Position numbers and translations under genes: made by a program. The notes beneath the pieces are model-generated. The model was not told the DNA's origin, made no database searches, and worked only from the letters and a program-made list of their open reading frames with translations. Shown here in pieces: positions 1-8,623 of a stretch of DNA of 64,000 bases. Within the stretch, counting starts at the first letter, position 1. Each line of letters opens with the position of its first letter. Origin of the DNA: Anaerolineales bacterium (GTDB lineage Bacteria > Chloroflexota > Anaerolineae > 4572-78 > J111); assembly GCA_015075405.1 (NCBI GenBank), contig JABTUK010000005.1:1168199-1232198 (forward strand), given 5' to 3'.

Positions 1-1884
1 GAAGCGGTCCAGTTCGGCCCGGCGTGAGGCGGATAAGTGCCGCGCTTCAAGGCGGAGCAGACCGGGCACGGTTTGGGTGTAGTAGCCGGGCGGCATCAGG
101 GCGGCGCGGCCGGTCAGCAAATCGGCCCAGGCGCCCCGCTCGTTGATGGCAAAATCGTAGACCACCGGCTCCATGGCAAAGGGGACGGCGTGTTCCAGGC
201 GGCGCTTGGTGTCGCTCATCAATTGTTGCAGCCGCTCCTGGGCCGCCGCTTTTTTGGCCGGATCAAAGATAAAGCCCATCCCCCCGCCCGACATGCCGCC
301 GAGCATCCAAAAACCCCAAAAATCGGGACCAAACTCGGCGCTGGCTCGCTCGATGAGGGTCTCGGTGTACAGATTAGTGGCCCAGGGGATAATGGCCTGG
401 ATTGGCCCACTGAAGTTGCGTTGCGTGGCTGCGCCGATGGCCTGCACGTCACCCTGCTTTAAATGACTCACAATTTCATCAAGAATCCGGATGGCTTCCT
501 GGCGGCCCTGCCACTCGGCTTCGGAACGCAGCAGATATTTTTCAGTCACCATTTCCAAAATTGGCCCGACATCCTGGGCCATGCCGCCGTGAACCAGCAC
601 CAGGCTGTCCTGTAACTTTTGGCGGGTTTCCTCAGCCACATCGTCAAGGGTAAAAATCTGGTGACTGGGCAGCAATCGCCCCCGGCTGATGCCAAATTCG
701 GGGTCATCTTCAGTCGCTTTGACCCCCTGGATCAGCTTCATACCCGGCCAAACTCCGCCGGAATCCTGCCAGCCGCCGCCAGAGCCGCCCAACCACTCGC
801 CCAAAATGGCCCGCGCCGCTACCAAACGACGTTCATCTTCGGCCAGTTGGCCGGTCAGGCTGCGGGTCTGGCCGGTGGCCCGCATGCAAACGGCAATGAG
901 GCAGGCCAGCAAGTTAGTCGAGACGGCCAGGCGGGAGCCTTTGGGAATGCCGTTGACCCGGCTGACAATTTCCAGGCCGTGCCCGGGTTTGACCAGGTGG
1001 GCTAGTAGATCGGCCAGTGGTTGGTCGGCCCCTTCCATGCCCGGCGGAACAATGCCGGAGGCGATGACCGCTGCTTTGAGCAGTCCCAGGTAATCGCGGG
1101 CAAAATCGAACACCTCGGCCAGGCTGGTGATTTCGGCGCTGGCCCCCAGGTCTACGCTGACCAGCCGTAGCACCGGCCGGTCAATCACCCGCAGATAGGC
1201 CTCCACCGGCGGCTGCGGACTGCTGCCGCTGCCGTCGCGCACAGCCAGGTCAATGGAGATGTTGAGCACCCGCGCTCCTTCGGGAAAGTCCATGCCCAGA
1301 AAGAAGATGTCGCTCCAGCCGCTGTGGGTCAAATCCATGCGCACCGGGGTGGCTTCTTTGAGAATGGGAAAGAGGGGGGTGTTTTCGGAACGCTCGAACA
1401 GTTCAGAGCGGACGCGCAGGGGGTGGTCGGCGGGGTGGCCGGTGCGAAACATCCACTGGTTGCCCCGCACCGAGCGGACGCTGCGCCGGACCTGGTCGGC
1501 CAGGGTTTGGAAGCCCAGGTTATGGTAGGCCGCGGCCAGGGCGCTGGAGATGCCTTCGTTGGGGCCGTGGGCCGCTTGCAAGGCCAGAAAAATCTCGATG
1601 GCTTCTTCAAAGCGGCGCTTGAGCAGGTTGGTGTAACCCTCGAAGGGAATCAGACCCTTGCTCTGCATGCCGCTTTTTAAGGGCAGATGAAAGCGGTGGA
1701 TGGCATAGAGGAAAAACAGCGCCCGCACCCGCTCGTAGAGGTTATCGCTGCTACGCCGCAGCCGGTCGAGGGCTTCGCACTCGGCCAGAAGTTTGTTGAG
1801 GGAAGCCATACGGCAAAAAGCGTCGAGCGAGCGGTTACGGGTAGCCGGGTGGGTAGCAGTGATGATTTGGGTGAGTTGGCTCAT
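1..1884 (-). CDS. Fucokinase-like GHMP sugar kinase (partial, C-terminus beyond left edge)
   Basis: The frame is open from an ATG at 1884 to the window edge, giving 628 residues so far. GHMP-kinase signatures of the fucokinase type are visible: a glycine-rich ATP loop near residue 311 (GIPKGSRLAVSTN, degenerate compared with the usual PxGSGLGTSS), the fucokinase-type GGGWQDSGGVWPGMK near 366, and the C-terminal loop GGMSGGGMGFIF near 526. In L-fucokinases and Fkp-type enzymes this domain phosphorylates a free sugar at C1. The N-terminal ~280 residues are not recognised. A GalU-like nucleotidyltransferase lies upstream on the same strand (2543-3400), so the two could make an NDP-sugar in two steps. 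The degenerate ATP loop leaves the sugar specificity, and possibly activity, uncertain. Confidence 0.7.
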   Translation of the reverse strand, partial: MSQLTQIITATHPATRNRSLDAFCRMASLNKLLAECEALDRLRRSSDNLYERVRALFFLYAIHRFHLPLKSGMQSKGLIPFEGYTNLLKRRFEEAIEIFLALQAAHGPNEGISSALAAAYHNLGFQTLADQVRRSVRSVRGNQWMFRTGHPADHPLRVRSELFERSENTPLFPILKEATPVRMDLTHSGWSDIFFLGMDFPEGARVLNISIDLAVRDGSGSSPQPPVEAYLRVIDRPVLRLVSVDLGASAEITSLAEVFDFARDYLGLLKAAVIASGIVPPGMEGADQPLADLLAHLVKPGHGLEIVSRVNGIPKGSRLAVSTNLLACLIAVCMRATGQTRSLTGQLAEDERRLVAARAILGEWLGGSGGGWQDSGGVWPGMKLIQGVKATEDDPEFGISRGRLLPSHQIFTLDDVAEETRQKLQDSLVLVHGGMAQDVGPILEMVTEKYLLRSEAEWQGRQEAIRILDEIVSHLKQGDVQAIGAATQRNFSGPIQAIIPWATNLYTETLIERASAEFGPDFWGFWMLGGMSGGGMGFIFDPAKKAAAQERLQQLMSDTKRRLEHAVPFAMEPVVYDFAINERGAWADLLTGRAALMPPGYYTQTVPGLLRLEARHLSASRRAELDRF

Positions 1885-1926
1885 GGTTGTTAATTGTGAA
1901 TAGTGAAAAGGTGAGCGGAATAATAA

Positions 1927-2214
1927 TTAGACTGCATCTTCAATAGCCGTTTCAAATTCTGGTAAAGGTGTTCCGGTTGCTTCACTATAAAGCACATCAG
2001 GACAAAAATCTACTTCATTCGGCCAGACGAGGGTGCCAATTTCGGGGTCAACCCGCACTTGCTTGAAGAAATCTATATTCTGCAAGGGCGCAAAAACACC
2101 GCCTCGGCCTACAATTCGGTCCTTAAAATCTAATTCTGCCTTCTCTCCATTGGTGAAGGTCAGCTCCAAACGATATACCTCAAGGTGACGAACATTTGCA
2201 ATGCGAGGAAACAT
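1927..2214 (-). CDS. DUF2442 domain protein
   Basis: A protein of about 95 residues matching the DUF2442 pattern (an N-terminal strand with LELTFTNGEKAELDF and a central VWPNEVDFCPDVLY). The start is ambiguous among TTG 2220, ATG 2217 and ATG 2214. An AGGAGA ribosome-binding site at 2221-2226 spaces best with ATG 2214. It lies directly downstream of a DUF4160 gene, with only a few bases between. DUF4160/DUF2442 pairs are common small two-gene modules with a toxin-antitoxin-like arrangement; their function is not established. The pair separates the sugar kinase from the nucleotidyltransferase. Confidence 0.75.
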   Translation of the reverse strand: MFPRIANVRHLEVYRLELTFTNGEKAELDFKDRIVGRGGVFAPLQNIDFFKQVRVDPEIGTLVWPNEVDFCPDVLYSEATGTPLPEFETAIEDAV

Positions 2215-2225
2215 CATCAATCTCC

Positions 2226-2486
2226 TTATTCTAACGGTTCGATTTTCTCGGCTGGCTGGTCATTATGTAGTTGATGCCAATTGCGCATCAATTCTGGCTG
2301 GTGGAGGGCCGCCCATTCAATTACCATCGACTCGGCTCGACGCGGTAAACCGCCCCGCAAAACATGAATGGGGTTGATACCAATCTCTACTTCATGCTTG
2401 CCATAAATGGCGTGAAAATGAGGAGGTGGATGGTCGTCAAAATACATCCGAATGATGATACCAAAAAAGCGGCTTATTTCTGGCAT
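2226..2486 (-). CDS. DUF4160 domain protein
   Basis: An 86-residue protein with the family hallmark: an N-terminal GIIIRMYFDDHPPPHFHA segment followed by a short strand around VEIGI. DUF4160 proteins are almost always encoded next to DUF2442 proteins, as here. A DNA- or RNA-binding or toxin-antitoxin role is suspected from context only. The start is ATG 2486; no strong ribosome-binding site is visible. Confidence 0.75.
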   Translation of the reverse strand: MPEISRFFGIIIRMYFDDHPPPHFHAIYGKHEVEIGINPIHVLRGGLPRRAESMVIEWAALHQPELMRNWHQLHNDQPAEKIEPLE

Positions 2487-2542
2487 AATATGCTCTATTT
2501 TACCACGTTTTCGTTTGGAATCTTAATTGACCAGTCCCATAA

Positions 2543-3400
2543 TTACTTGTCGGCCCTCAGTCCTCGTACCGCCAGAAGTTCCAGCAGCTTCGACAACACC
2601 TCATCCCGATCCTGACCGCTCAGAGCCAGGGCGAGTTGAGCGGTCAGCAGGCCGTATTTAACGCCGACGTCGTAGCGCCAGTCCTGAATTTCCAGGGCCA
2701 GGTATTGTTCGTGTTTGGCCAGTTCGGCCAGAGCGGCGGAAAGGGTGACGCCGCCCTGTTTCCCCCTGGCCTTGATGTGCTGGTCGAGAATGTCAAAAAT
2801 GGCAGGAGTCAGGACGTGCATGCCAAAGAAACAGAGATAATGCCCCGCCCGCAGCCCCGGCACAATCAGGCGCTGCTCGGCTTCGGTGGGGGTGGGTTTT
2901 TCGATGACGGTCTCAACCCGATACAGATTAGAGCGGCCCGTTACCCGCCGCCCGCCAATCGCGCCGTAATAGGGCAGCAGGCTCTCGCGGGTGGCGTGGA
3001 CCGCTGAAACAGCCGAAGCTTCGGCCTCGGCCATCTCGACAAGCTGGCGGGCGCAGCCAGTCTCGCCCCGGCTGACGTAAAGATGATCGCCTACCAGGTG
3101 CAAAAACGGGTCAGCCCCGACAAAACTTTGGGCGCAGTAAACGGCGTGGCCGTAACCCAGGGGTGTTTCCTGGTAGACAAAATGAAGCCGGCCGGCATGG
3201 TCGCCGGCTACGGCGGCGTAGGCGGTCTCATCGCCGGGGTGAACCACCACCCCGATTTCCTCCACGCCAGCTCGCAGCGCTTCTTCGACGATAATACCCA
3301 GGACTGATTTTTCAGCCCCATCCCGATCAATCAAGGTTTGCAGCGGCAACGTGCGTTGCTTGCGTCCGGCTGCGGTGATAACAGCTTTGGTAATTTTCAT
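2543..3400 (-). CDS. GalU-like sugar-1-phosphate nucleotidyltransferase
   Basis: A 285-residue nucleotidyltransferase. The N-terminus KAVITAAGRKQRTLPLQT matches the nucleotide-binding loop of the GalU/RmlA superfamily, although the usual GxGTR is replaced by GRKQR. Further markers are a nucleotide-binding LVGDHLY and VIEKPTP, typical of GalU, and a C-terminal DVGVKYGLL region. The product would be an NDP-sugar made from a sugar-1-phosphate. I chose ATG 3400 rather than the longer frame (to 3511), because homology begins with MKITKAVI and the extension overlaps the upstream DUF983 gene. With the GHMP kinase at 1-1884 it resembles the two halves of the bifunctional Fkp enzyme encoded separately. 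Confidence 0.8.
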   Translation of the reverse strand: MKITKAVITAAGRKQRTLPLQTLIDRDGAEKSVLGIIVEEALRAGVEEIGVVVHPGDETAYAAVAGDHAGRLHFVYQETPLGYGHAVYCAQSFVGADPFLHLVGDHLYVSRGETGCARQLVEMAEAEASAVSAVHATRESLLPYYGAIGGRRVTGRSNLYRVETVIEKPTPTEAEQRLIVPGLRAGHYLCFFGMHVLTPAIFDILDQHIKARGKQGGVTLSAALAELAKHEQYLALEIQDWRYDVGVKYGLLTAQLALALSGQDRDEVLSKLLELLAVRGLRADK

Positions 3401-3411
3401 GGTTTGTCTCT

Positions 3412-3834
3412 TTAATGTTTGAAGAAGTAATGATCCATCGCCAGAAAAAGGGCTTTGCAGTGGCGCACAATTAACAGGGCGAAGACAGTAATGGCAGCAA
3501 GGGTAATCCACAATACCTGGAGCATGGAAAGGTCAAAGTAATTATAGAGAGTCAAAAATAGGGTGATTCCGAAGAGACCAGCAAAGCCATAATCAAACAT
3601 CCAGAAAGCCAACAAAAAATAGCCAGGTTCAGGGTCATAGACATAATTGCAGCGGGGACAGCCGGGCAGGGTCACATACCAATCGTGCAGGCTGCGCACC
3701 CGGCTGAAAGGGCCAAACAGGGGCGACTGGCCGCAAACCGGGCATTTTAGTTGCAAGCTGCGATAAAAATAAAGCCAGGCCCGGCGCAAAGGCGCCGGTT
3801 GAGCAGACTGGATAGGTTCAGGGTGGTTAGTCAT
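3412..3834 (-). CDS. DUF983 membrane protein with N-terminal zinc ribbon
   Basis: 140 residues. The motif CPVCGQSPLF and a second CPRCNYVYDPEPGYF form the DUF983 zinc-ribbon-like signature. Two hydrophobic helices follow (about residues 75-125: FWMFDYGFAGLFGITLF and VLWITLAAITVFALLIV). DUF983 proteins are small inner-membrane proteins of unknown role. The stop lies 11 bases before the start of the nucleotidyltransferase gene, so the two are probably co-transcribed. Confidence 0.8.
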   Translation of the reverse strand: MTNHPEPIQSAQPAPLRRAWLYFYRSLQLKCPVCGQSPLFGPFSRVRSLHDWYVTLPGCPRCNYVYDPEPGYFLLAFWMFDYGFAGLFGITLFLTLYNYFDLSMLQVLWITLAAITVFALLIVRHCKALFLAMDHYFFKH

Positions 3835-3907
3835 AATTCTATCCCAATTTTAGGAGGATTACGAAGGTTCGACAAATATGAGAAATAGAAATCAGGAATC
3901 CCTCCGT

Positions 3908-3936
3908 TTGATTGAGTTGGCTACATGGGGTAAAAT
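3908..3936 (+). promoter_or_regulatory. Putative sigma-70-like promoter for the PASTA kinase
   Basis: TTGATT (3908-3913), a 17-base spacer and TAAAAT (3931-3936), about 105 bases before the preferred kinase start. The match is fair but by eye only. Confidence 0.35.
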
Positions 3937-3949
3937 GGGGCAGGTTTGT

Positions 3950-4004
3950 GAGATTAGAGATTGGAGATTCATGAATCTCCAATCTCCAATCTCCAATCTC
4001 TAAC
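3950..4004. repeat. Palindrome built from a repeated GATTGGA/TCCAATC word
   Basis: The left arm repeats AGATTGGAGATT and the right arm repeats AATCTCCAATCTCC around a central CATG. It forms a long hairpin in the leader of the kinase gene. It is one of many word-built palindromes in the spacers of this window. Confidence 0.7.
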
Positions 4005-4040
4005 TGTTTGATCTCCCAAATAACTGTTAAGGCGGCAGGC

Positions 4041-5984
4041 ATGGAACTGCAACTCCCGGTAGTATTCAACGATCGCTACCAGCTCATCAAGAAAATCGGT
4101 GAAGGCGGTCTGGCCGAAGTATATCAGGCCCAGGATATGGCCCTGGGCCGGTTGGTGGCGGTCAAGGCGCTGCGCCCGCAGTATACCCGCGATCCCAACT
4201 TTTTGGTCAATTTCCACCGCGAAGCTCAGAGCGCCGCTCGACTGAGCGACCCCCACATCGTCGCGGTCTACGATTTTGGCCAGGATAAAAATCGGCCCTA
4301 TATCGTCATGGAGTGGATCGCTGGGTCTGATTTGCGCGCCCTGCTGGATGGGCATGGGAAACTGCCGGTTGATCAAGCCGTTGAGTACGGGACACAAATC
4401 TGCTTTGCCGTCGGTACGGCCCACCGGGCCGGCCTGGTGCATGGAGATTTGAAGCCCGGCAATATCCTGATTACCCCCAACAATCAAATAAAAGTGACCG
4501 ATTTTGGCCTGGCCAAAGCCCTGGGCGACAGCGCCATGGATGCGGGTGAGGTTGTTTGGGGCACACCGGCCTACTTTGCTCCAGAACAGGCTTCCGGCGA
4601 CCGGGTACTGCCGGCCACCGACGTTTACGCCATTGGCATTATTTTGTATGAAATGCTCACGGGACGGGTCCCTTTTGTCGGGGTTGACGACCAGGAGGTA
4701 GCCCGCAAGCAAATCTACGAAGCCCATATTCCGGTTGACCAGATCAATCCCCGCATCCCCGAACCGCTGGCCCGGATTGTGGACGCGGCCATGGCCAAAA
4801 ATATCAACGAGCGTTTCCTGACCGCCGACCACCTGCGCGAAGCCTTGACCCTGTTCCAGCAAGGTGGTCTAAGTCAAGCTGGGCTGAGCGCCCCGATTTC
4901 GTCGGTGGTGGGGTCGCCGGTGCAAAAAGTTATGACGCCCTCGGCTGTGCCCCCGCCCCCCCCGCCCCCGGCCCGCCGCTACGTTCCGGCAGCGCAGGCG
5001 GCCCGTCAGAAAAAAGGCGGCTTTGATGGACTTATGTTTGTGCTGGGCATTCTGGCAATCCTGGCGATTATGGGGCTAATTCCTTTGTTTGTGGCCGTTT
5101 ACGCTGCCTATTTCCGCGAACCGGCCGGCAATTCGTCGGGACTGCCTACACTCGCGCCGGGCCAGATTGCCATGCCCTATATCATCGGCCTGGAGGAAAA
5201 TGGAGCGCGTTCGGCCCTACAAAACCTGGGCCTGACGATGGTGGTTGAAGGCGAGGAACCGCACCCCGACCTGCCGGCCTTTACCATTGTGCGCCAATCT
5301 ATCGAAGCGGGCCAGCCGGTAGCGCCTGGCACAACTGTTGGTGTGGTGTTGAGCCAGGGGCCGCCGCTGATCGAAGTGCCCAATGTCATTGGCCTGCGCT
5401 ACGAAGAGGCTCAGCCGCGCCTGGAAAGCCTGGATTTGGTGGTGCAAAAGTATGAGGATTGGAGCGCTGAAACGCCCGGCAACGTGATTAATCAAGACCC
5501 GCCGGCCACTTCGCTGGTGGCTAATCGCACCCTGGTGACGCTGGTGGTCAGTAGCGGCTCGCGTGTGCCGGTGGGGGCCAACCTGGGCGGGCAAATTGTG
5601 CTCAATGCCTATGAGATTCCGCGTATTCAATACAAGGCTGGGGAAGCGATTAACTTAACTTTTTTTTGGCAGGCGGTCACGCTGCCTACGGCCAACTATA
5701 ATCTCTTTATTCATCTAACCACACCACAGGGCGGAATTGTTTCTCAAATTGACACCCAGCCGCAGGGCGGGGTCAGGCCAACCAGCAATTGGGGCGTAGG
5801 CGATTTAATTGTTGATCCCTATCAGCTTCCCATTCCGCCCACAACCGCACCCGGCGATTATCAAATCCGCATCGGTTTCTACACGGCTGATACCAAAGCC
5901 CGTTTGCCCATTTTTGAGCCAGGCCGGGGCCAACCCGACAATCTGGGTGCGCTTATTTTGCGGACCATTCAGGTAGTGCCGTAA
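4041..5984 (+). CDS. PASTA-domain serine/threonine protein kinase
   Basis: About 647 residues from ATG 4041; an upstream in-frame TTG at 4008 would add 11 unconserved residues. It has an N-terminal Hanks kinase domain (about 8-270) with glycine loop GEGGLAEVYQA, lysine in VAVKALRP, catalytic loop HGDLKPGN and DFG. A proline-rich linker is followed by one membrane helix (around FVLGILAILAIMGLIPLFV). Two PASTA repeats come next (MPYIIGLEENGARSAL..., and IEVPNVIGLRYEEAQ...), then a C-terminal beta-rich domain. PASTA kinases sense cell-wall fragments outside and phosphorylate division and wall-synthesis proteins inside. The catalytic HRD is HGD, so this is a non-RD kinase. FtsH follows after its own promoter. 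Confidence 0.9.
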   Translation: MELQLPVVFNDRYQLIKKIGEGGLAEVYQAQDMALGRLVAVKALRPQYTRDPNFLVNFHREAQSAARLSDPHIVAVYDFGQDKNRPYIVMEWIAGSDLRALLDGHGKLPVDQAVEYGTQICFAVGTAHRAGLVHGDLKPGNILITPNNQIKVTDFGLAKALGDSAMDAGEVVWGTPAYFAPEQASGDRVLPATDVYAIGIILYEMLTGRVPFVGVDDQEVARKQIYEAHIPVDQINPRIPEPLARIVDAAMAKNINERFLTADHLREALTLFQQGGLSQAGLSAPISSVVGSPVQKVMTPSAVPPPPPPPARRYVPAAQAARQKKGGFDGLMFVLGILAILAIMGLIPLFVAVYAAYFREPAGNSSGLPTLAPGQIAMPYIIGLEENGARSALQNLGLTMVVEGEEPHPDLPAFTIVRQSIEAGQPVAPGTTVGVVLSQGPPLIEVPNVIGLRYEEAQPRLESLDLVVQKYEDWSAETPGNVINQDPPATSLVANRTLVTLVVSSGSRVPVGANLGGQIVLNAYEIPRIQYKAGEAINLTFFWQAVTLPTANYNLFIHLTTPQGGIVSQIDTQPQGGVRPTSNWGVGDLIVDPYQLPIPPTTAPGDYQIRIGFYTADTKARLPIFEPGRGQPDNLGALILRTIQVVP

Positions 5985-6098
5985 GGGTTAAATGTTAAAA
6001 CGTTCCACGTTAAACGTTTTATCTTGTTCCCAAATTCGGTATGGAAACGAAAAGAACGTTCAAACGTTCAAACCTTCAACGTTTAACGTTTTATACGG

Positions 6099-6127
6099 TT
6101 GGCGAATCCCATTTGTTTTGGTATAAT
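6099..6127 (+). promoter_or_regulatory. Sigma-70-like promoter upstream of ftsH
   Basis: TTGGCG (6099-6104), exactly 17 bases, then a perfect TATAAT (6122-6127). Transcription would start near 6134 and leave a leader of about 88 bases. The spacer before it (5985-6095) is full of AACGTT words and holds no gene. Confidence 0.65.
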
Positions 6128-6221
6128 TACGGTCAACTTTTAATATCTTTGCCCGACAAACGGGTAAAGTGGCCTTTTTTCTGTCAGAAAAGGGGTATCC
6201 AAATACTCCCTGGAGGAAAGT

Positions 6222-8147
6222 GTGAATTCAGGTCTGTTTAAAAATAGTATAGTATATTTGTTGATCCTGCTGGCTGTAGCGGCGCTGATTTTTAGCATCT
6301 TTTCCAACCCCAGAGATAACAATGAATTGGATATTACCACCGTGGCCAGCGACATCAAAGCTGGCAAAATATCCAAGATCAGTGTTAAAGATGATGATAT
6401 AACTGTCGAGTATCTTCAATCCAACAAGGCCCCGGTCAAATCGCGCAAAGAGTCGCGGGTCAGCATCTTTACCAGTTTTGAGAAACTGGGTGTGACCAAA
6501 GAGGAGTTGAGCAAGGTTGATATTGAGGTCATCCCACCCAGCGCCTGGAGCGATTGGGGGACGCTGGCTATCACCGTTCTGCCGTTGATTATCTTTGGCG
6601 GTCTGCTCTTTTTTATGGTCCGGCAGGCGCAGGGGTCTAACAACCAGGCGATGAGCTTTGGCAAAAGCCGCGCCCGCATGCTCACCGGTGATAAGCCGAC
6701 GGTGACATTCGACGATGTGGCTGGCGCGGACGAAGCCAAACAAGAACTGGCCGAAGTGGTTGAATTTTTGCGCGAGCCGGAGAAATTTATCTCGCTGGGC
6801 GCGCGTATCCCTAAAGGTGTGTTGATGGTGGGACCGCCCGGCTGCGGTAAAACGCTGCTGGCCAAAGCCGTGGCCGGGGAAGCAGGTGTGCCTTTCTTCA
6901 GCATCTCCGGCTCTGAATTTGTCGAAATGTTTGTCGGCGTGGGGGCCAGCCGGGTGCGCGACCTGTTCGACCAGGCCAAACGCAACAGCCCGTGCATCAT
7001 CTTTGTGGACGAAATTGACGCCGTAGGGCGACATCGCGGAGCCGGCTTGGGCGGCAGCCACGACGAGCGGGAACAAACGCTCAACCAAATTCTGGTAGAG
7101 ATGGACGGCTTCGATACCGACACCAACGTGATTGTAGTCGCCGCGACCAACCGGCCCGACATTCTCGACCCAGCCCTGCTGCGGCCCGGCCGTTTTGACC
7201 GGCGGGTGGTGTTAGACCGGCCCGACTGGCAGGGGCGCAAGCAAATTTTGCACGTGCATGCGCGCGGCAAGCCCATGTCTAGCGATGTTAACCTGGAAGC
7301 ATTGGCCAAGGCCACCGTTGGTTTTTCCGGGGCCGACCTGGAAAATGTGATCAACGAAGGAGCCATTCTGGCGGCGCGGCGCAACCAAAAGCAGATTACC
7401 ATGACCGACTTGCAGGAATCTATCGAAAAGGTGCGCCTGGGGCCGGAGCGCCGCAGCCGGGTAATTACCGACCAGGAAAAAGAGGTGGTTGCTTATCACG
7501 AAGCCGGCCATGCTCTGGTGGCCCATCTGATTGAGGAAGCCGATCCGGTTCACAAGGTCAGTATCATTGCTCGTGGCGGTGCGGGCGGCTTTACCATGTT
7601 CCTGCCCGAAGATGACCAAACATTAATCAGCCGGTCAGCCTTTAAGGCCCGGCTGGCGGTTGGCCTGGGGGGACGCGCGGCGGAGGAAATCATCTTCCCC
7701 ACCGTTACTACCGGCGCCAGCGGTGACCTGGAAAATATCACCCGTATGGCTCGGGCCATGGTCACCCAATTTGGCATGAGTAAAAAATTAGGTCCGCTCA
7801 CCTTTGGCGACAAGGACGAGTTGATCTTTTTGGGCCGGCAAATTAGTGAGCAGCGCAATTACAGTGAAGAGATAGCCGAACAGATTGACTTTGAAGTGCG
7901 GCAACTGGTTGATGAGGCTCACGAGCGCTCATTGCAGATTCTGCGTGATAACATTGACATGCTGCATCTCATTGCCAAACGCCTGATTGATGAGGAAACC
8001 ATTGATGCGGCTGAATTTGCAGCGCTCTTTGTAAACAATACCACGCCTCAATCTTCGCCTCCGCAGCAGGGGACGCCTTCCAAAGACTCGCCGGATGCGT
8101 CGCCCCGATTGACCCCCCCGCCATCACCCGCACCGCTGCCGATTTAA
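6222..8147 (+). CDS. ftsH: ATP-dependent zinc metalloprotease FtsH
   Basis: 641 residues. The GTG start at 6222 is fixed by a strong ribosome-binding site (GGAGG at 6212-6216). Order of parts: membrane helix (IVYLLILLAVAALIFSIF), extracytoplasmic region, second membrane helix (LAITVLPLIIFGGLLFFMV), AAA+ domain with Walker A GPPGCGKT, Walker B IIFVDEIDA and second region of homology (ATNRPDILDPALLRPGRFDR), then the M41 protease domain with HEAGH. FtsH degrades misfolded membrane proteins and short-lived cytoplasmic regulators as a hexamer in the inner membrane. The C-terminus is a proline/serine-rich tail, as in many family members. A strong terminator follows at once. Confidence 0.97.
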   Translation: MNSGLFKNSIVYLLILLAVAALIFSIFSNPRDNNELDITTVASDIKAGKISKISVKDDDITVEYLQSNKAPVKSRKESRVSIFTSFEKLGVTKEELSKVDIEVIPPSAWSDWGTLAITVLPLIIFGGLLFFMVRQAQGSNNQAMSFGKSRARMLTGDKPTVTFDDVAGADEAKQELAEVVEFLREPEKFISLGARIPKGVLMVGPPGCGKTLLAKAVAGEAGVPFFSISGSEFVEMFVGVGASRVRDLFDQAKRNSPCIIFVDEIDAVGRHRGAGLGGSHDEREQTLNQILVEMDGFDTDTNVIVVAATNRPDILDPALLRPGRFDRRVVLDRPDWQGRKQILHVHARGKPMSSDVNLEALAKATVGFSGADLENVINEGAILAARRNQKQITMTDLQESIEKVRLGPERRSRVITDQEKEVVAYHEAGHALVAHLIEEADPVHKVSIIARGGAGGFTMFLPEDDQTLISRSAFKARLAVGLGGRAAEEIIFPTVTTGASGDLENITRMARAMVTQFGMSKKLGPLTFGDKDELIFLGRQISEQRNYSEEIAEQIDFEVRQLVDEAHERSLQILRDNIDMLHLIAKRLIDEETIDAAEFAALFVNNTTPQSSPPQQGTPSKDSPDASPRLTPPPSPAPLPI

Positions 8148-8160
8148 AGCAGTTGACAAA

Positions 8161-8199
8161 AAAGCGGCCCTGCTGTTGAGCAGGGCCGCTTTTAATTTT
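8161..8199. terminator. Bidirectional intrinsic terminator after ftsH
   Basis: A perfect 14-bp stem (8161-8174 with 8179-8192; AAAGCGGCCCTGCT and its complement) around a GTTG loop. A T-rich tract follows on the plus strand and the A-run at the left end serves the minus strand. It sits between convergent ftsH and the thioesterase gene. Confidence 0.9.
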
Positions 8200-8201
8200 G
8201 C

Positions 8202-8612
8202 TTACAAAAGCAGGTTTTGAAATAACCCTTCCAATTCTTTCGGCAGAAAAGGTCTACCGGCCTTGTTCAGCGCTGTGCCAATAACATTGGCCTGCAAAAT
8301 GGGTTTTTCATCCGGCAGGCGAAAGATGTCTTGCCGAAACCCAAAGCGCAACCGGGAGACACGTTCAAAGTTCAACCCCACATAGAAGCGGTCAGCCGGA
8401 CGCAGTGGATAGAGATAATCAATCTCAACCCGAATCACCACCAGATCTATCCCTTGCCTGGACAACTCCACAAAATCGAGGCCGCGCTCTTTGAGAAAAA
8501 CATGGCGGGTATGTTCCAGGTAGTTTTGATAGACAGCGTTGTTGACAATACCTTGAAAATCACATTCGTAGTCACGGACTTCAAAGGTCAGTTTGAATTG
8601 ATAGTTGTTCAT
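8202..8612 (-). CDS. Acyl-CoA thioesterase, hot-dog fold (YbgC/FadM type)
   Basis: 136 residues. The opening (FEVRDYECDFQGIVNNAVYQ) is the classic 4-hydroxybenzoyl-CoA thioesterase/YbgC signature, with Asp in DFQGIVNN as catalytic residue, followed by a long helix (YLEHTRHVFL) and a five-stranded sheet. These enzymes hydrolyse acyl-CoA or acyl-ACP thioesters in the cytoplasm. The start at ATG 8612 matches the family length; the longer frame to 8795 overlaps the HAD gene and is not conserved. It lies 11 bases after the HAD gene, so the two likely form an operon. Confidence 0.85.
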   Translation of the reverse strand: MNNYQFKLTFEVRDYECDFQGIVNNAVYQNYLEHTRHVFLKERGLDFVELSRQGIDLVVIRVEIDYLYPLRPADRFYVGLNFERVSRLRFGFRQDIFRLPDEKPILQANVIGTALNKAGRPFLPKELEGLFQNLLL

Positions 8613-8623
8613 AACAGGTCTGG

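Noticed and set aside
3839..4862. A long minus-strand reading frame under the PASTA kinase
   Set aside because: It has no family resemblance and covers the kinase in antisense; high GC creates many such shadows here.
6041..6241. A 66-residue plus-strand frame before ftsH
   Set aside because: It runs through the promoter and AACGTT repeats and overlaps the ftsH start; no ribosome-binding site or bias.
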